DNA of 64,000 bases from Gonium pectorale (taxonomy: Eukaryota > Chlorophyta > Chlorophyceae > Chlamydomonadales > Volvocaceae). Shown piece by piece: positions 46,514 to 58,827 of the stretch (within the stretch, counting starts at the first letter, position 1; the number at the start of each line of letters is the position of its first letter). The translations under genes were made by a program, and so were the position numbers. Under the pieces are notes generated by a model. That model worked only from the letters and a program-made list of their open reading frames with translations, did no database searches and was not told where the DNA came from. The stretch lies in assembly GCA_001584585.1 (NCBI GenBank), contig LSYV01000009.1:1284041-1348040 (forward strand). The letters are read 5' to 3'.

Positions 46514-47497
46514 ATGAATGCATCATCTCAGTATTCCGAGGAGGCACATGTGCTTCGTGCTCTGAAGGTGACGGCCCGTGCCCGCGGTAAGATGCACTTC
46601 TCAGTCTCAAGCCTCATCCCTCCTCATCCCTCCTCATCCCTCCTCATCCCGTGCCGCTTGCGGTCTTGGTCTTCAGAAGGTGGTCGCCCGCTGCAAGACG
46701 TGTGCAACGTGATCGACAGAGCGGGCTCGCTGCTCGAGATGGCCGTGTCGGGCGAGCTAGGCGGCGACATGGGACAGACATCGACAGGAGACTGTATCGA
46801 GTATGCCGAAGACACTATCTTTGCTGTCGGCGCTCTTGACAGCGATGCACAGACCCCTCGACTGCCGGGCCAGAGCTGGCGGCTGGAGGTCGGTGACGCG
46901 GAGCAGGAACGCGCTGCTAGCACGCAGGGACGCGCCGAGTCGCCAGCGCTGGTCTCCCAGATGTCCGCCCTGACTCTTACACCTCAGTCAGCACAGAGAC
47001 CCCTCAGCTATCAAACTCCAACCACCAGCCGCTCCGGTGCCGCCTTCACTGCCTTTACTACGCCGTCCACTTCCAGTGCGCGCCTTGCCGCCCTCTCGAC
47101 ACCACCGAGGACGCCCGAGGAGCGAGTCCTCGCAATGCTTGCGGATGAGAGCGATGAGGACGACGAGGTAGACACCGGTGCTCGGCGCCACCGCCGGGGC
47201 TCACGGGCTTCAGACGTAGCCGGGGAGGCAACTGAGGGCAGTGGGCCAGGGGACGCAAGTGATGACGACAACAGCAGCAGTGATGAGCTGGAGTATTCGG
47301 AGCTGGAGCGGATGGGCCTCTCGCCTCTGAGCATTCCGGAGAGCCTGTGCCGCACCCCCGTGGACGACGTAATCGCTGAGATGCTTGAGGACTCCACGGC
47401 AGAGCGGGAGCAGCGCGGGGAGGGCAAGAAGGCGGAAAAGGCCTCGCCGGTGCCCTTCCGTGGCATGCTGTCGGCGGTCACAAGTTACGGCCGTTGA
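46514..47497 (+). CDS. Unrecognised acidic protein with clustered TP sites
   Basis: Two exons, 46514-46586 and 46677-47497, joined by a 90-nt intron with a strong GTAAGA donor; about 297 residues. The intron frame happens to be open, so an unspliced reading of 327 residues is possible, but the intron carries a simple tandem repeat and typical splice sites. The protein is acidic, with DESDEDDE near residue 200 and DDDNSSSDELEYSELE further on. It has several proline-directed Ser/Thr sites (LTPQS, QTPTT, TTPST, STPPRTPEE, LSPLS, CRTPVDD) and two similar helical motifs (EERVLAML, VDDVIAEML). The TP clustering suggests a phosphorylated, perhaps cell-cycle-regulated protein; that is inference. No family recognised. 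Confidence 0.62.
   Translation: MNASSQYSEEAHVLRALKVTARARGKMHFSVSSLIPPHPSSSLLIPCRLRSWSSEGGRPLQDVCNVIDRAGSLLEMAVSGELGGDMGQTSTGDCIEYAEDTIFAVGALDSDAQTPRLPGQSWRLEVGDAEQERAASTQGRAESPALVSQMSALTLTPQSAQRPLSYQTPTTSRSGAAFTAFTTPSTSSARLAALSTPPRTPEERVLAMLADESDEDDEVDTGARRHRRGSRASDVAGEATEGSGPGDASDDDNSSSDELEYSELERMGLSPLSIPESLCRTPVDDVIAEMLEDSTAEREQRGEGKKAEKASPVPFRGMLSAVTSYGR
46613..46650 (+). repeat. CTCATCCCTC decamer repeat in an intron
   Basis: Nearly four tandem copies of a 10-bp unit (TCCTCATCCC) lie inside the 90-nt intron of the acidic-protein gene, forming its pyrimidine-rich stretch. Copy-number change would alter intron length and, if unspliced, the reading frame. Confidence 0.8.
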
Positions 47498-49255
47498 GCC
47501 TGAGACAGGAGGGCGTAATAGAGGTTTGTACAGTGTGGAGCGTGCGTCCCATTTTGCGACGTATCGGTAGCAAACGCTGTATTGTCTGGTGTGCGAAGAA
47601 TGACATCGGGTTTTTCGAGCAGGTGGCTTGTGCGCGTGAATATCGCTGGAAGGGAAAGCAGGTGAACGTTTGTGGGCGGGATGTAGCCACCGCGTGCAGC
47701 GGGGTGCCTAGCTGGTAAGGTCTGTATGAAGCTGTACGAGTCACTTTGATAAGGAGGTCCACGCGTGGGACTAACTGTATGTGAGCATACGACAGGCGGG
47801 ATATGATATTATGCATCTGCTATGTATGTGGGACAATAGGGCCCTGGCAGGGGACAGTCCAGTGATGAGCGACAGGGCAGTTCTGCCCAAGGAGGGCAGT
47901 GCCTTTGCTGGGAAGCCCTTCTGGATCTTAACTAGCTGCCTCGGGTCTGCTCGTGATGGGAGATCCACAGACGCATTGCTGCTTTCATGACTTTGTCTTC
48001 TGCCAAATGATGTCTCGACGCGTCCGTCGGCATACTGGCGCAACACAGAGGAATCCGTAGTGTGCCATGGTGGGCGTGAGCTTGCCGTACTTATGGGTGT
48101 GCAGGGGGGGCACCTTGCCATTGATACGATCAGGCTCGTGATGTAGCCTGTGCTTTAGCAGCTTGCTTTGCTAGATCGGAGGGCGAACTTGTGTGAACGC
48201 CAGACGCCAGCTGCTCTTAGTCGGCATGTGTGGGGAGATGAGGGTCTTTCACACGAACGCGCCCGTCAACTTCCTGCGTATTGAGGCCTAATTGCCAGGA
48301 CCTCCTTGGTCCGAATGGCGTGTAAGGGAGACTGCCATTGACATGTCAGCCCGTGGCATGTTGCCTTACCAAAGATTTCCATCATCCTAGCTTCTCTGCC
48401 CGCATCAAACCGACAATCTCAGCATAAGAGACTAGTATCTCAGTCCCAACGGCAATGGAGAGGCTGCATAGGCACAGCACATCACGTGAGTGCATGTTGT
48501 TCCCTTCGTATCGCCGGCTGCGCTGGGACTCGAACTGCATCTCAATTACAATGGGCGCCGTGGTCGGAGTGCCTAGCAGCCAGCTGGCGCATTGCTGCTG
48601 CCACGCGCGTGTCAGGTCAGCTTCAGCATGACCGCTCCAGCTGTGGACGGATACGGCACCAGCCCCAAAGCGATGCTGAGGGACCTCGAGGGCTTCGCAA
48701 ACAGCCCTGATGTACAGCCACAACGGGCCTCCCTGGATATTCCCATGCGCAAACGCGCCTGCTGGTTATGACCGAGTAAATGCCGATAGGGCTGCTCACC
48801 GTAGCTGCAGGGCCCAAACATCATACTCCTTCGGCTTGCGAGCACGTAAATGTTTGGCTCCGCGGGTTGCAGCTGGAGTGACTCACGTGCAGAAGGTAAT
48901 CCCTGCACAACAAATCAACGACAACGTTGCTTGGCATGGCATTACAAGATACGACAGGCAAAGGCAGCAAGGTTCCGGGTTCAAGGAAGCGCAGCCGCCA
49001 ATGGCCTTTTCAGGACCGTGGCTTCATAGTAGCGCACACGCATAACAAGGTTTGATTAAACGGAGTTCAAGAATATTACGGGAAGCGGTAACTCTCGCCA
49101 ACACGGGACTGCACGGGCGGGCCACGCCTTGCATGAACTTCCGCAGCAGCATTGACACCTTCTCATCGTCGCTGCGGATTCAGAGGGGCGGACAAGGGCT
49201 TGGGTTCTAAGCCGAGTTGGGTGTTATCCGGAAACGCAATTCCGTACATCGGTGT
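47498..49255. other. Intergenic, one weak ORF
   Basis: About 1.75 kb. A minus-strand open frame (48382-48723; VHSWSGHAEADLTRAW, APIVIEMQFESQ) has mildly coding-like composition but no ATG at its listed start and no splice context. It may be another remnant of the decayed gene to the right. Nothing else is supported. Confidence 0.4.
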
Positions 49256-50590
49256 TCCAAGGCTCCAAACGACGTCCGCTCTTGCCGCAGAGCAACGCCG
49301 CTGCAGTGCCCCAGCTGTCATCGAACTTCCTGATCAGGAAGGCCGGAAGGTACGTGTCGTTCAGTTGGCCGCTCCGCAGGTGGTTGCCAAGGGCGCGGCT
49401 TTGGAGCTTGGTAACTGCTCACGCCGCCTCGCCATTTCGAACCCCTCCTGCGCCAGTTCCGATGTGCGCGCGTCCAGCATCCCGCACCAGCTACACCCAC
49501 TCGGGATTGCCGGCCCAGAGCGTGACCACTTTCAAGGCCCGGGCCGTTCGCAGGGTTGCCATGGCCTGCTGAATCTTGCGCGCGGTCACGTCGCTGCTGG
49601 TGGCGCCGTCGCTTCTTATCACTGCCTCCGGAGATGGCCGTGCCGCTGAGCAGTCTGGCCAGCCCCAGGGGCCCCAGCGCCAGGCCGCCCACATGCTCTC
49701 ACAGCGCGTCGTGTGCCACGCAGCGCGCGCCCTGGCGCACGCGGCCCTGAAGACCCACCAGAACGTCAAGGAAGCGGCGGAGGGGACATGCAGCGGGACG
49801 CGCAGCTCGGGCGGCAGCACGCAGCGCAGCGTCTCGGGCCGTGCCATCTTGTGCACGACGACCTTGTTGATTTCATGGTCTTGCCGCAGCCTGTGTTGCT
49901 GACAACCGCCAACTGGGTGCTAATCCCGCCGTGCGCCGTGGTGGCCACCTGGGAAGTCAAGGAAAGAGGGTGGAATAGCACTGGATCGGACAGAAAGAGG
50001 AGACGATCAGGTCTGCGGTTTCACAGATGTGAGCTAGGCGCGGAGTTGCCGGCTAGAACCCAGGTATGGCTGCTTGGATGCCCTGCAAACTACTTGCATT
50101 ATTGTAACCGGGAGTCGCCAAAGCCAGCCGCTGAGACATGTACGCGCACAGAAGCCTGCACACCTCAGCGGCCCATGCCAACAGCGCTGCTGCGGCCTGG
50201 GCGTCGGGATGGGCGGCGTCCTGCGGCGCCATGTAATAACCGCTACTGATCCCTGGGAAAGAAACTGAAGTGCAATCTGCGCCATAGTGAGCGACCGACC
50301 GTTGGCTTAGTTGCGGGATACGATTATTGCAGCAGTAGCCACAATTCTCCGCACCGCTCATGACCGTTCATCACTGGGCCGTGCCGTGCCGCAATGACCA
50401 GCCTCTGCGTCAGCTGTGACCTCCACCTGGCTGATGGATGCAGAGGCATCTGCATCACTCCTGAGGTCGCTGCGGACGCACACCAGCACAAAGTCAACAC
50501 GCAGCACACGCCCAGCACCTCTAGCTGCCGCTGGTCTAGCCGCACGCTGGACCCGGCGTGGCCTGAAGTGAACGTGTAGATCTTGTAGAC
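49256..50590 (-). pseudogene. Decayed multi-exon gene, family not recognised
   Basis: Several minus-strand segments have strong coding bias and some have good splice sites but cannot be joined into one frame. About 50426-50590 reads VYKIYTFTSGHAGSSVRLDQ. Segment 50164-50252 reads ISSGYYMAPQDAAHPDAQ and joins in phase 0 to VATTAHGGISTQLAVV (near 49950). HEINKVVVHKMARPETLRC lies near 49860, FLDVLVGLQGRVRQG near 49760, HVGGLALGPLGLARLLSG near 49680, ARKIQQAMATLRTARALKVV near 49560, and GQLNDTYLPAFLIRKFDDSW near 49340. At least two frameshifts and an internal TGA (after CVAHDAL) interrupt it. Either a pseudogene or a gene with assembly indels. It sits next to a LINE, which may have contributed to its decay. 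Confidence 0.38.
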
Positions 50591-50944
50591 CTGCCTGATT
50601 TGCGTGGCGGCGAGGAGGTGAGGCGAACGTTTATCTAGGCCACGGGTCTGTTGCGCGCTTCATGAAAGGCCAGGCACGCGTCAGGTAGGCAAGGAAGGAT
50701 TCGGCGGAGGTTTAGCATTCCCAGCGCGCTCCGCATGCCCAGATGTGGCTTGCTAAGCTTCCGATCACCATTCCACCCTTGGAGAAACCGGCAAGGGCTG
50801 GGATCTTGTGGATTCGTATTATTGAGGCATGCCTCTGGCTTTGCCAGCGTGACCATGACCCTTTGCAGCATGCAATTAAGAATCCTGCCTTACCCTGCAG
50901 GTTCCCTCCGTACCCGTGACTCCGAGGCCCCATGCACCTTATTT

Positions 50945-52930
50945 ACAGGTTACAGGCTACACGTCCGTCAAAGCCGGGGGGGGGTCCATGGACGAATTGC
51001 GAATAGTGGGGTGGGGGAGCGGGTTGTGGTCCTCGTCTCTACCCCGCTTCAGCGCCTGACGCCGAAGTATGGCGTGCCTGGTATCCCAGACAGCCTGTAG
51101 GTAGGCTCCTACCGCAGCTGGCGGGGCCTTCTTCACAATAGTAATCATGTTACGATGCCTAAAGCCCAAAGCAGTCTCGAAATGGTCGCGGAGTTGCTCG
51201 TAGCATGGGCATTCGCAGAACACATGTAATTCATCCTCTACGCCGCGGCGTCACCACAGGCCTTGCACGTTCGCTCANNNNNNNNNNNNNNNNNNNNNNN
51301 NNNNNNNNNNNNNNNNNNNNNNNNNNNNNNNNNNNNNNNNNNNNNNNNNNNNNNNNNNNNNNNNNNNNNNNNNNNNNNNNNNNNNNNNNNNNNNNNNNNN
51401 NNNNNNNNNNNNNNNNNNNNNNNNNNNNNNNNNNNNNNNNNNNNNNNNNNNNNNNNNNNNNNNNNNNNNNNNNNNNNNNNNNNNNNNNNNNNNNNNNNNN
51501 NNNNNNNNNNNNNNNNNNNNNNNNNNNNNNNNNNNNNNNNNNNNNNNNNNNNNNNNNNNNNNNNNNNNNNNNNNNNNNNNNNNNNNNNNNNNNNNNNNNN
51601 NNNNNNNNNNNNNNNNNNNNNNNNNNNNNNNNNNNNNNNNNNNNNNNNNNNNNNNNNNNNNNNNNNNNNNNNNNNNNNNNNNNNNNNNNNNNNNNNNNNN
51701 NNNNNNNNNNNNNNNNNNNNNNNNNNNNNNNNNNNNNNNNNNNNNNNNNNNNNNNNNNNNNNNNNNNNNNNNNNNNNNNNNNNNNNNNNNNNNNNNTCAC
51801 AGTCGCCGTGTGCAAAGGGTCCCCAATCCAGCTGGCATACCGGCACATCTTAACTCCCGTCTCGCCGCTAGGGAAATCGCGGGGTGCTCCAGTCACATGG
51901 GGCAGCCGCCACCGAGTATCAAGCCTGTCAGCAAAGCTATCCAATACTTTGCCAATGGGTATGAGCAACGACGCGAGGTGCGTTACCCGTGCGCTACCCG
52001 TCAGTCCCTCGGGGGCCCGGATACCCGCGTCAGCAAGGAAGCGCAGTGCCCCTGCTGACCAGCAATCAGTCACCCCATCGACACGCGCTAGCCTCAGGTC
52101 TGCCACGAAGGCCCGGTGGCACAGCGTATCAGGGCGCTCTATCATTCCGTTCCAGAACCTTAAGACGAGCTTAGCCCAGTGGTACTGGAGCGGCCTCTGC
52201 GCCAACTCACGGTAGAGCAGTGCTTGGGTAGGGGCGCGTGCTCCCACCACCGTTCGCATACAGGCCCTCTGCTCCTCAACCATGGGGTTCGTCATGGCAC
52301 TTTCAAAAGACACATTGATGAAGTCCTGAGCCCCATAAGAGAAAACCGGCGTACTAGTGTCCAAAACAAATCCATACGCAATTTAGGCACGTGAATCTTA
52401 TTCTCCCGACACAAGGCAATGAGGGAATGCATGGCTCGCCTCCCAGACTTCAGGAGCTCTCCCGTGCACCCGGTGAAGCGCCGTCCTGGCCCGTACGTCA
52501 ACCCCAGGTACTAAATGCAATACCGCTGTTGCGCGCGCCCTGCGTTTGCACCGGCTTGCTTTATGGCGACCACGATACACTAAAACCGACATACTCGCTC
52601 CATGCTCGCCATGGCAGCCCATGCGGAGAGCCAAATCTGCAGAATTGTCGTGTGTAGCTGCCGGCATGAGACGGCATGAGCAGGAGGTTGTGGTAATCAG
52701 CTGTGCCCGCGCCGTTAACTTTCTTGACAGGATTCGGTGGAGGGCAATGCGTCGCCGCCGTCGAGGGAGAGCGGTACCCAGTGCATTCGCTGTGCTGTCC
52801 GGTCCTTTGCAGGGGCAACACTTGCGCCATGTCCTGATGGCAAGCATACCACTGCAGACTGTTCTGTTCTGTGGCTGAGGGGCGCGCGTAATTGTCACAT
52901 CGCTGAGCATGCGCAACTTTCAACAGGATG
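50945..52930 (-). mobile_element. Degenerate L1-type LINE, 3' half
   Basis: Non-LTR retrotransposon remnant. The minus strand encodes the end of a reverse transcriptase (GLTYGPGRRFTG, SGRRAMHSLIALCREN, HVPKLRMDLF, then after a frameshift PVFSYGAQDF). A C-terminal domain follows (QRACMRTVVGARAPTQALLY, HWAKLVLRFWNGM), with a cysteine motif (CKACGD, then after a one-base frameshift DELHVFCECPCYEQLRDHF). A recognisable YADD catalytic motif is not seen; the segment near 52650 looks scrambled. A 519-N gap (51278-51796) removes part of the C-terminal domain. The 3' end at 50945 carries short GTAACCT-type repeats, typical of LINEs that end in simple repeats instead of poly(A). Confidence 0.78.
51278..51796. 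other. Assembly gap (519 N) inside the LINE
   Basis: A run of 519 N within the C-terminal domain of the LINE ORF. Repetitive sequence probably caused the break. The reading frame on the two sides cannot be compared. Confidence 0.95.
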
Positions 52931-53353
52931 ACAGCGGGAAAGTTAAGCTCCAGGATGCGAGTTCCCCCGCCATGTCGGCTCAGCGGATGGCATGGGTCCC
53001 GGACGGCAAAGATCAGATGTATTTTAGCCAAGGATCACGCTCAATGTTCAGCTTTGCACCCAGTTGATACCCTTACGCGGACGAAGAGGAGCGCAGACAT
53101 CCCAGCCCCCTTGAAACACACAACGGGCTCAGAGCGACCCAATCAACACCATAATGTATCAATTGGCAAGCAGCGCACACCAATCCAATAACTAGCAAGC
53201 AGTTTGTACGATTTCCACACTGATTGATTTGGGTTGGGGCCGTCTTGGGGAAAAGCCTATAGACATCGGATCTTGTGTGAAAAATATACTTTGCCAAAGT
53301 GTGCGCGCTTGTTGATTAATTCTCGCCTTGCAAATACGCAGTTGCGGCGGACC

Positions 53354-56300
53354 ATGCAGCAGTGCCTACGCACCGCCAAGCACCCGGCCTGTAGGGCTGT
53401 TGGTCGCTCGCGATGCTCCGTCGTTGTGCGTGCTTCGGCCACGGTTCAGACCAAGTCTGTCTCGGCCACGATGAAGGAGCTCAAGGCGAAGGGAAAGTAA
53501 GTACTCGCCCAATGGGGTTGTGCTTATCCAATTGGACTGGAAAACCAGGGTCGTGAAGCAGCTATGTGCCGGTTGTGCATGGTGGGGCCGAAGTGGATGC
53601 ATGGGGTTGAGCGTGAGTGGGCGTGGCAGAAGTAGCCGCGTAGGCGGGCCAGTCGAAAGGCCGGGCCGGACCCTATGCTGCACGGGCGGCTACAGTCGTG
53701 GGAGCGAGGGCGGGGGGCCGAGCTGCAGATGCACTGTCCACGGGACCGGCTGTAAGGCACCGTCAGCCTGATGACTGTCATCGCGCGGCATTAGTGGGAT
53801 TGCTGTCCCTGGGGATGGTCCCACGGGGCGCTGCCAGACACGGTCCCATTGACGCTGTTCTGTCCGCCAGTGCGCACGCCATACCCGCGTGGGCAGGTTA
53901 GGTGCGGCAGGGTAACCACTGATTGCCTAACCCACATTCTCGGGCGGACAGTGATGGATGGCATGTGCGTTGTGTGACGAGCGTTGCTCCGGGGGAAGTT
54001 GAATAGGAATGCAGGAGTGTACTGTGCGACATAGAACTGCTGCGGGCGGCTTGAGGGTCGGGGACGATGCGGCCGAGGTAGCAAAAGGAGCCGAAGAAAA
54101 GTGGTGGAATCCGGTACTAGGTCGGGGTGCGACGCGCGCATCCCGCGTTCGGCGTCTAAGGGCCGGCGCAAACGATAGTTGTTTCCATGTCCGAATGAGA
54201 TCCAAAAGGAGGGCGACGGAAGCTGCCAACTTGGTGTATCAAGGGGCTGCTAAATATCCAGAATACCCGTGTGGTTCGTTCACTACCATGCCATGCCGTG
54301 CATGCCCACAGGGTTGCCTTCATCCCCTTCATCTGCGCCGGTGACCCTGATCTGGATACCACCTCCCTCGCTTTGCGGAAGCTGGACGAAGTGGGCGCAG
54401 ACGTCATTGAGCTTGGCGTGCCGTACTCGGTGAGGCTTCTGCCGCACAGCCGGGGAATACAGCACAGCACGTGCGCACCATCTGCCGTTCCTTGTGTCGC
54501 TTAACACCTACAGCGCGGGCGCAGGAACTTTGCTGATTTCGGTGCTGGGACGCGCGCCACGCTCCAGCTCGGTGGCATGATCCCTAGCTGCGCGTAAACT
54601 GGGAGGCAGCCAGGCGTGTGCCAGCCGCTGGCTGCTGGCGCGCAGCTGGCCATCACGCCCTTCGGCAGGCCCGCGCCTAACGATGCCCGCTTCACTGCCG
54701 CCCACAGGACCCTCTGGCCGACGGCCCCGTCATCCAGGGCGCGGCGACGCGCGCGCTGGAGAAGCATACCACGCTGGACCGCGTGATTGAGATGGTCCGC
54801 AAGACGGCACCCGCCATGAAGGCGCCCCTGGTCATGTTCACCTACTACAATCCCATCATGCGTAAGGGGCTCGACAACTTCTGCCGCACCATCAAGGAGG
54901 CCGGAGCTGCAGGTGTGCGAACATGTCAGAACCTTATGTCGCCAGTCGTCGGCAGGCTGGAGCGGGGCCGGCGGCGAGGCGGCGGGCATTGGACCCTGCA
55001 CATTCCGAAAGAGTCTTGGCACAGCCACAGTCTAGGGCAACAAAAGGGGATGCGGACTGAGTGGGTACCCCACGTGACGCTCTTACTGCATTGCTGCACT
55101 TCTTCTTTCTGTCAGACCACGAGGTTCGGCTATGGCTATGGTGCGTGCCCCAGCGGCCAGGCCTCTGGGACACGACTCTTCTTTAGGAGCAGAACAAGTA
55201 CGACGTGTATTTGAATATGGAAATCCTTAAGACGGCATTTCTGGATGTGCATGGGTCAGCAATGGGGCCGCTGTAACCTAACTCGCCAGTTCTCGTTCAA
55301 CACGTGGCCTGTTACCACTCCTTCCGCTTCTCCGCTAACCCACAGGCCTGCTTGTCCCGGACCTGCCCCTGGAGGAGACCGTGGCGGTGCGCGCCGCCTG
55401 CGAGGCAGCTGGCATTGAGTTGGTCCTCCTCACCACGCCGACCACGCCCCAGGTGCGGCGATCGGCGCTGGCAACGGGACTGCCCACCGTGGTCTACCCG
55501 GGTGGGCCCTTATCAAAACCCCTACATGACCCCGCGTCTCGTTTCCAATGTCGGGTTGTGCTGGTAGGAAATGTTTTGTCCTGGAAGGGCTTTGCTGTGA
55601 GGCTGGCTTGTGACAAGGCCTGACAAGACCCTTCTGGAACTGCAGGCGCGCATGTCCGCCATTGCCCAGGCCAGCCAGGGCTTCGTGTACCTGGTTTCCC
55701 TGACGGGCGTGACGGGCATGAAGGACCAGGTGGAGGCGCGCGTGGAGGGGCTGGTGGACCGCCTCAAAGCAGTCACGGACAAGCCGGTGTGTGCGAGAAG
55801 CGCGCAATAGGGGTGGGGTGGCCAAGGGTGCAGGGCGAGGAGCGGGGTTTGCGCTTGAGTATCAGTGGGGTAGGTCAGCTCTTGGTCGTGGATTGTGCGT
55901 CTCTAGGGTTAGGTGGGTGCGGGACGGCACTGCTCAAGGCAAGTGGAGGGGGGTGTAGAGTATGTTTCGGGGAGCCGAACGGCCATGGAGACCATGGCAG
56001 CACTGCTGACGACCAGACCGAGGCTGAGCGTTTGAGGCAGTGTCGTGAGTGGGTGTCCGAATCTTGGGCTGTGCCATAGGTTCAACCCCCTGGCCTTTCA
56101 CCGCTGTGCCCTTTCGTGTGCGCAGGTCTGCGTTGGCTTTGGCGTCTCGCGGCCTGAGCATGCCAAGCAGATTGTGTCGTGGGGTGCGGACGGCGTCATC
56201 TGTGGCAGTGCGCTGGTCAAGGCGCTGGGCGAGGCTGCGTCCCCGGTAGGTGGCGGCGCTGTGGCCCGTGCAGTACGAACCGACGGATATCCTGCTTGCC

Positions 56301-56486
56301 TTTTGCCGGTTGAAATGCGTCCAGTCGCGTCTGCCCAGCAGCGTGTCGGCGGCTCTGGGACTTGCTCGGGCGACCTTGCATACCGGTGTACAATCGGCTC
56401 ACTCTAATTCCTGCCCAACATTGCAGGCTGAGGGGCTTAAAGCAATGGAGGATCTCGCGCGGAGCCTGCGCTCATGCATACCGTAA
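53354..56486 (+). CDS. Tryptophan synthase alpha subunit, plastid
   Basis: Cleaves indole-3-glycerol phosphate to indole and glyceraldehyde 3-phosphate; indole passes to the beta subunit. Seven exons: 53354-53496, 54312-54429, 54708-54912, 55346-55452, 55646-55786, 56126-56245, 56427-56486; phases agree, about 297 residues. A plastid presequence ([20 protein letters not shown]...) precedes the TIM barrel. The catalytic glutamate is in [10 protein letters not shown] and the catalytic aspartate in [49 protein letters not shown] (phosphate loop) and [14 protein letters not shown] with [12 protein letters not shown] follow. Length and motifs are normal for the family. A TGTAA at 56870-56874 is a possible polyadenylation signal. 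Confidence 0.95.
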
Positions 56487-58827
56487 CGGCGTTCGCCTAG
56501 ACGGCAGGTTTCAGGGTGGAGCCTCGGGATTTGGTAAAGTCGCATACCGAGCGTGTTAGGGAGAGGACTTGCGGCTTGGCGCTTGGGAGGGCAACTGCCC
56601 AAAACCGCGGCAAAGGGAGTTGTGCAGGATTGGGGTTTCTAGGGGAAGGGCGGACGTTACGGGAAGGGCGCATTAGGTCCTGGGCGCGGGACCGTGGTCG
56701 GGATGTCGAGGGGACAGCGAGCCTGTGCTTCATCTATGGCAACCGTGTCAGGGTCCCTGTGGGATGACGCAGGGAACCGCGTACGGCGCTTCAGTGATTG
56801 CTATGAGTGGCGGAGTGGCGGATACTTGGGCGAGTGCCGTGACACATCGTGACATGTGTGTCACCAGTCTGTAATACGAAACCAGATTCATCTTCCATGT
56901 TCGGCTCGTGTGTTATGTATGCGGAAGAATGTGCTAAAAACAGGTGTATAATTGACAAAAACGAAGACAACCTAGCCGGCAGCCTGTGTTCCCCACCCAA
57001 CGACCCTAAGCGACCCTCTATCTAAGCGCCTAAGCGACCCTATATCGAAGTACTAAACGCTGGGGCGCGGTGGTGCCGGGCTGGACTGTATAAGTTAGCT
57101 GAGCTGGGGCGGGCTGTCCTCCAGACAGCGTGGCCAGCAGTGCGGAGATCGAGGTCGCGCGCGGACGCTTGCAACGCCATGCGCACACACCTGCGGTTTG
57201 ACGCATGTGTTGAAAAGGAAAACGCATGTGTGAGTACGGGCTACGGCACATGGGCATCCGCGAAGCCTGGCGTAGAGCACGCAGCGGCCTTCCCAGCTGG
57301 TAGCATCCCAGCAATGTCTCCACCTGGACGCGAATACTCCTTTGTGGTGGACGACCCGTGCAAAGCTACGTGCGTGTAGCGTGAGACGCGTTCGGCGGGA
57401 TGAGAGCAAAACTAAGGTCCAGCATCACAAGCAGTCCATGCCCTCGTAAACGACATGTAGTGTCCTGCACACCAGCAGGACTCAACCGTGTCAACCGGGG
57501 ACACACAGATAATTGAATGCCAAATATCCCTGTGGAGAATGATCCCACAGCCCCAGGTGGGGTTACTGGCCGGCCCCAGCAGGGATAAGCGTAAACTTTC
57601 ACGACCAAACTGAAGAGCCCATGCACAAGCCCGTTACACACGGCATTATCCCGCTGGTAGCCACACGTCGCTGGGACAAGCGCTGCCATGCAATGACCGC
57701 CCCTTGTATGTTGATCGGACCAGTTCGCGTGGCCAGATGCCCAGCGGACATCCTTCAGCCATGAACTCAAAGCGACGCGGGAAGAGCATGAACGCAGGCC
57801 ACCCACACCGTCCGGCAGCTCCCGATTTAGCCGGACCACGGCCACCGAGACACCATAGCCAGCGGTGTCGCCGGGCATCAGCGTGCATTGCAGCACACCG
57901 GATGAGCCACATATAGACACACGAAACCAGGGGCTGTCCCAGCCATTCGGAGCAATACCACCTCCAGGCATTGCGGGATTGCGATCAGGTACCAGCTGCA
58001 AGGCGCCAAGACCTGTCAGATTCGGGTGATGCGCAGCCCGATCCACACAGACGACGCAGCTGGAATCTGAGGCGTCCGGAAGTACGCTCGTCTTGCGTCC
58101 CCACGCAGCAAGCCTTCCAGCAAGCCTTCAAGCCTGTTTGCGGCATACAAGTACTGCCCACGCTGCTCCTGGCCAGCGTGCCCGTTCCGCTAGGGCCCGA
58201 GTATTTGAAAGCGAGCCATGGGAGGCGGCCTTCTAGCCGGAGAGCTGGAGTTCCCATTAGCAGCGATCGGGGACGTTTCAGGCGCTGGTAGAGAAAGGCG
58301 GTTCCTCGGCGCTCATGTGGCCATGTCCAGACCGAGTGCAATCACCGGCTGCAGGGCTACGGTGCGTGTCCACCCATGATCAACGGCTGCAGGTCATAAC
58401 CCCACCCGCAGGCGCGGCTGCTGACACACGAAAGTAGATACTACCGCCTCAGCGACACTTTCCCCTCATGTTACGCCTCCAGCCTCCCAGGTAGAGGACG
58501 CGGGCAGTCGAAGCATCCGTGTGGCAGCCTCGCCACTATTTGCCTACGCCCAGTCAAAGCCTTCTTTGGTTGCTAGGATGCAAGTCCGATGGGCTGGGAA
58601 AGCGTCGGCAACACCGAGCTTGGAGCAAGAACGAAGGCCATTCCTTGAGGGAGTGAAGAGCTAGCAGTTTGTTGCTTTATGTCATTCTTGCTATGCATGT
58701 ATCTGCGTAAGTGTAGAGCCTAAGGGTTGCAACGCGCAGGGCATGTACGACTACGCGGAGGAGTGAAAACTCTCCAGCCCGCGGCTGGCGTCCCTCTTTC
58801 CTCACCTTAGGGGCAAATCCAAGCACC
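56487..58827. other. Intergenic, one long unassigned ORF
   Basis: Contains the 3' flank of the tryptophan synthase gene (candidate TGTAA at 56870-56874). An intact minus-strand frame of 226 codons (57366-58046) has moderate coding-like composition (GWDSPWFRVSICGSSGVL, NGLVHGLFSLVVKVYAYP) but no recognised motif, splice site or homologue that I know. It may be a transposon fragment or chance. The last 300 bp should include the promoter of the ribosomal protein gene. Confidence 0.4.
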
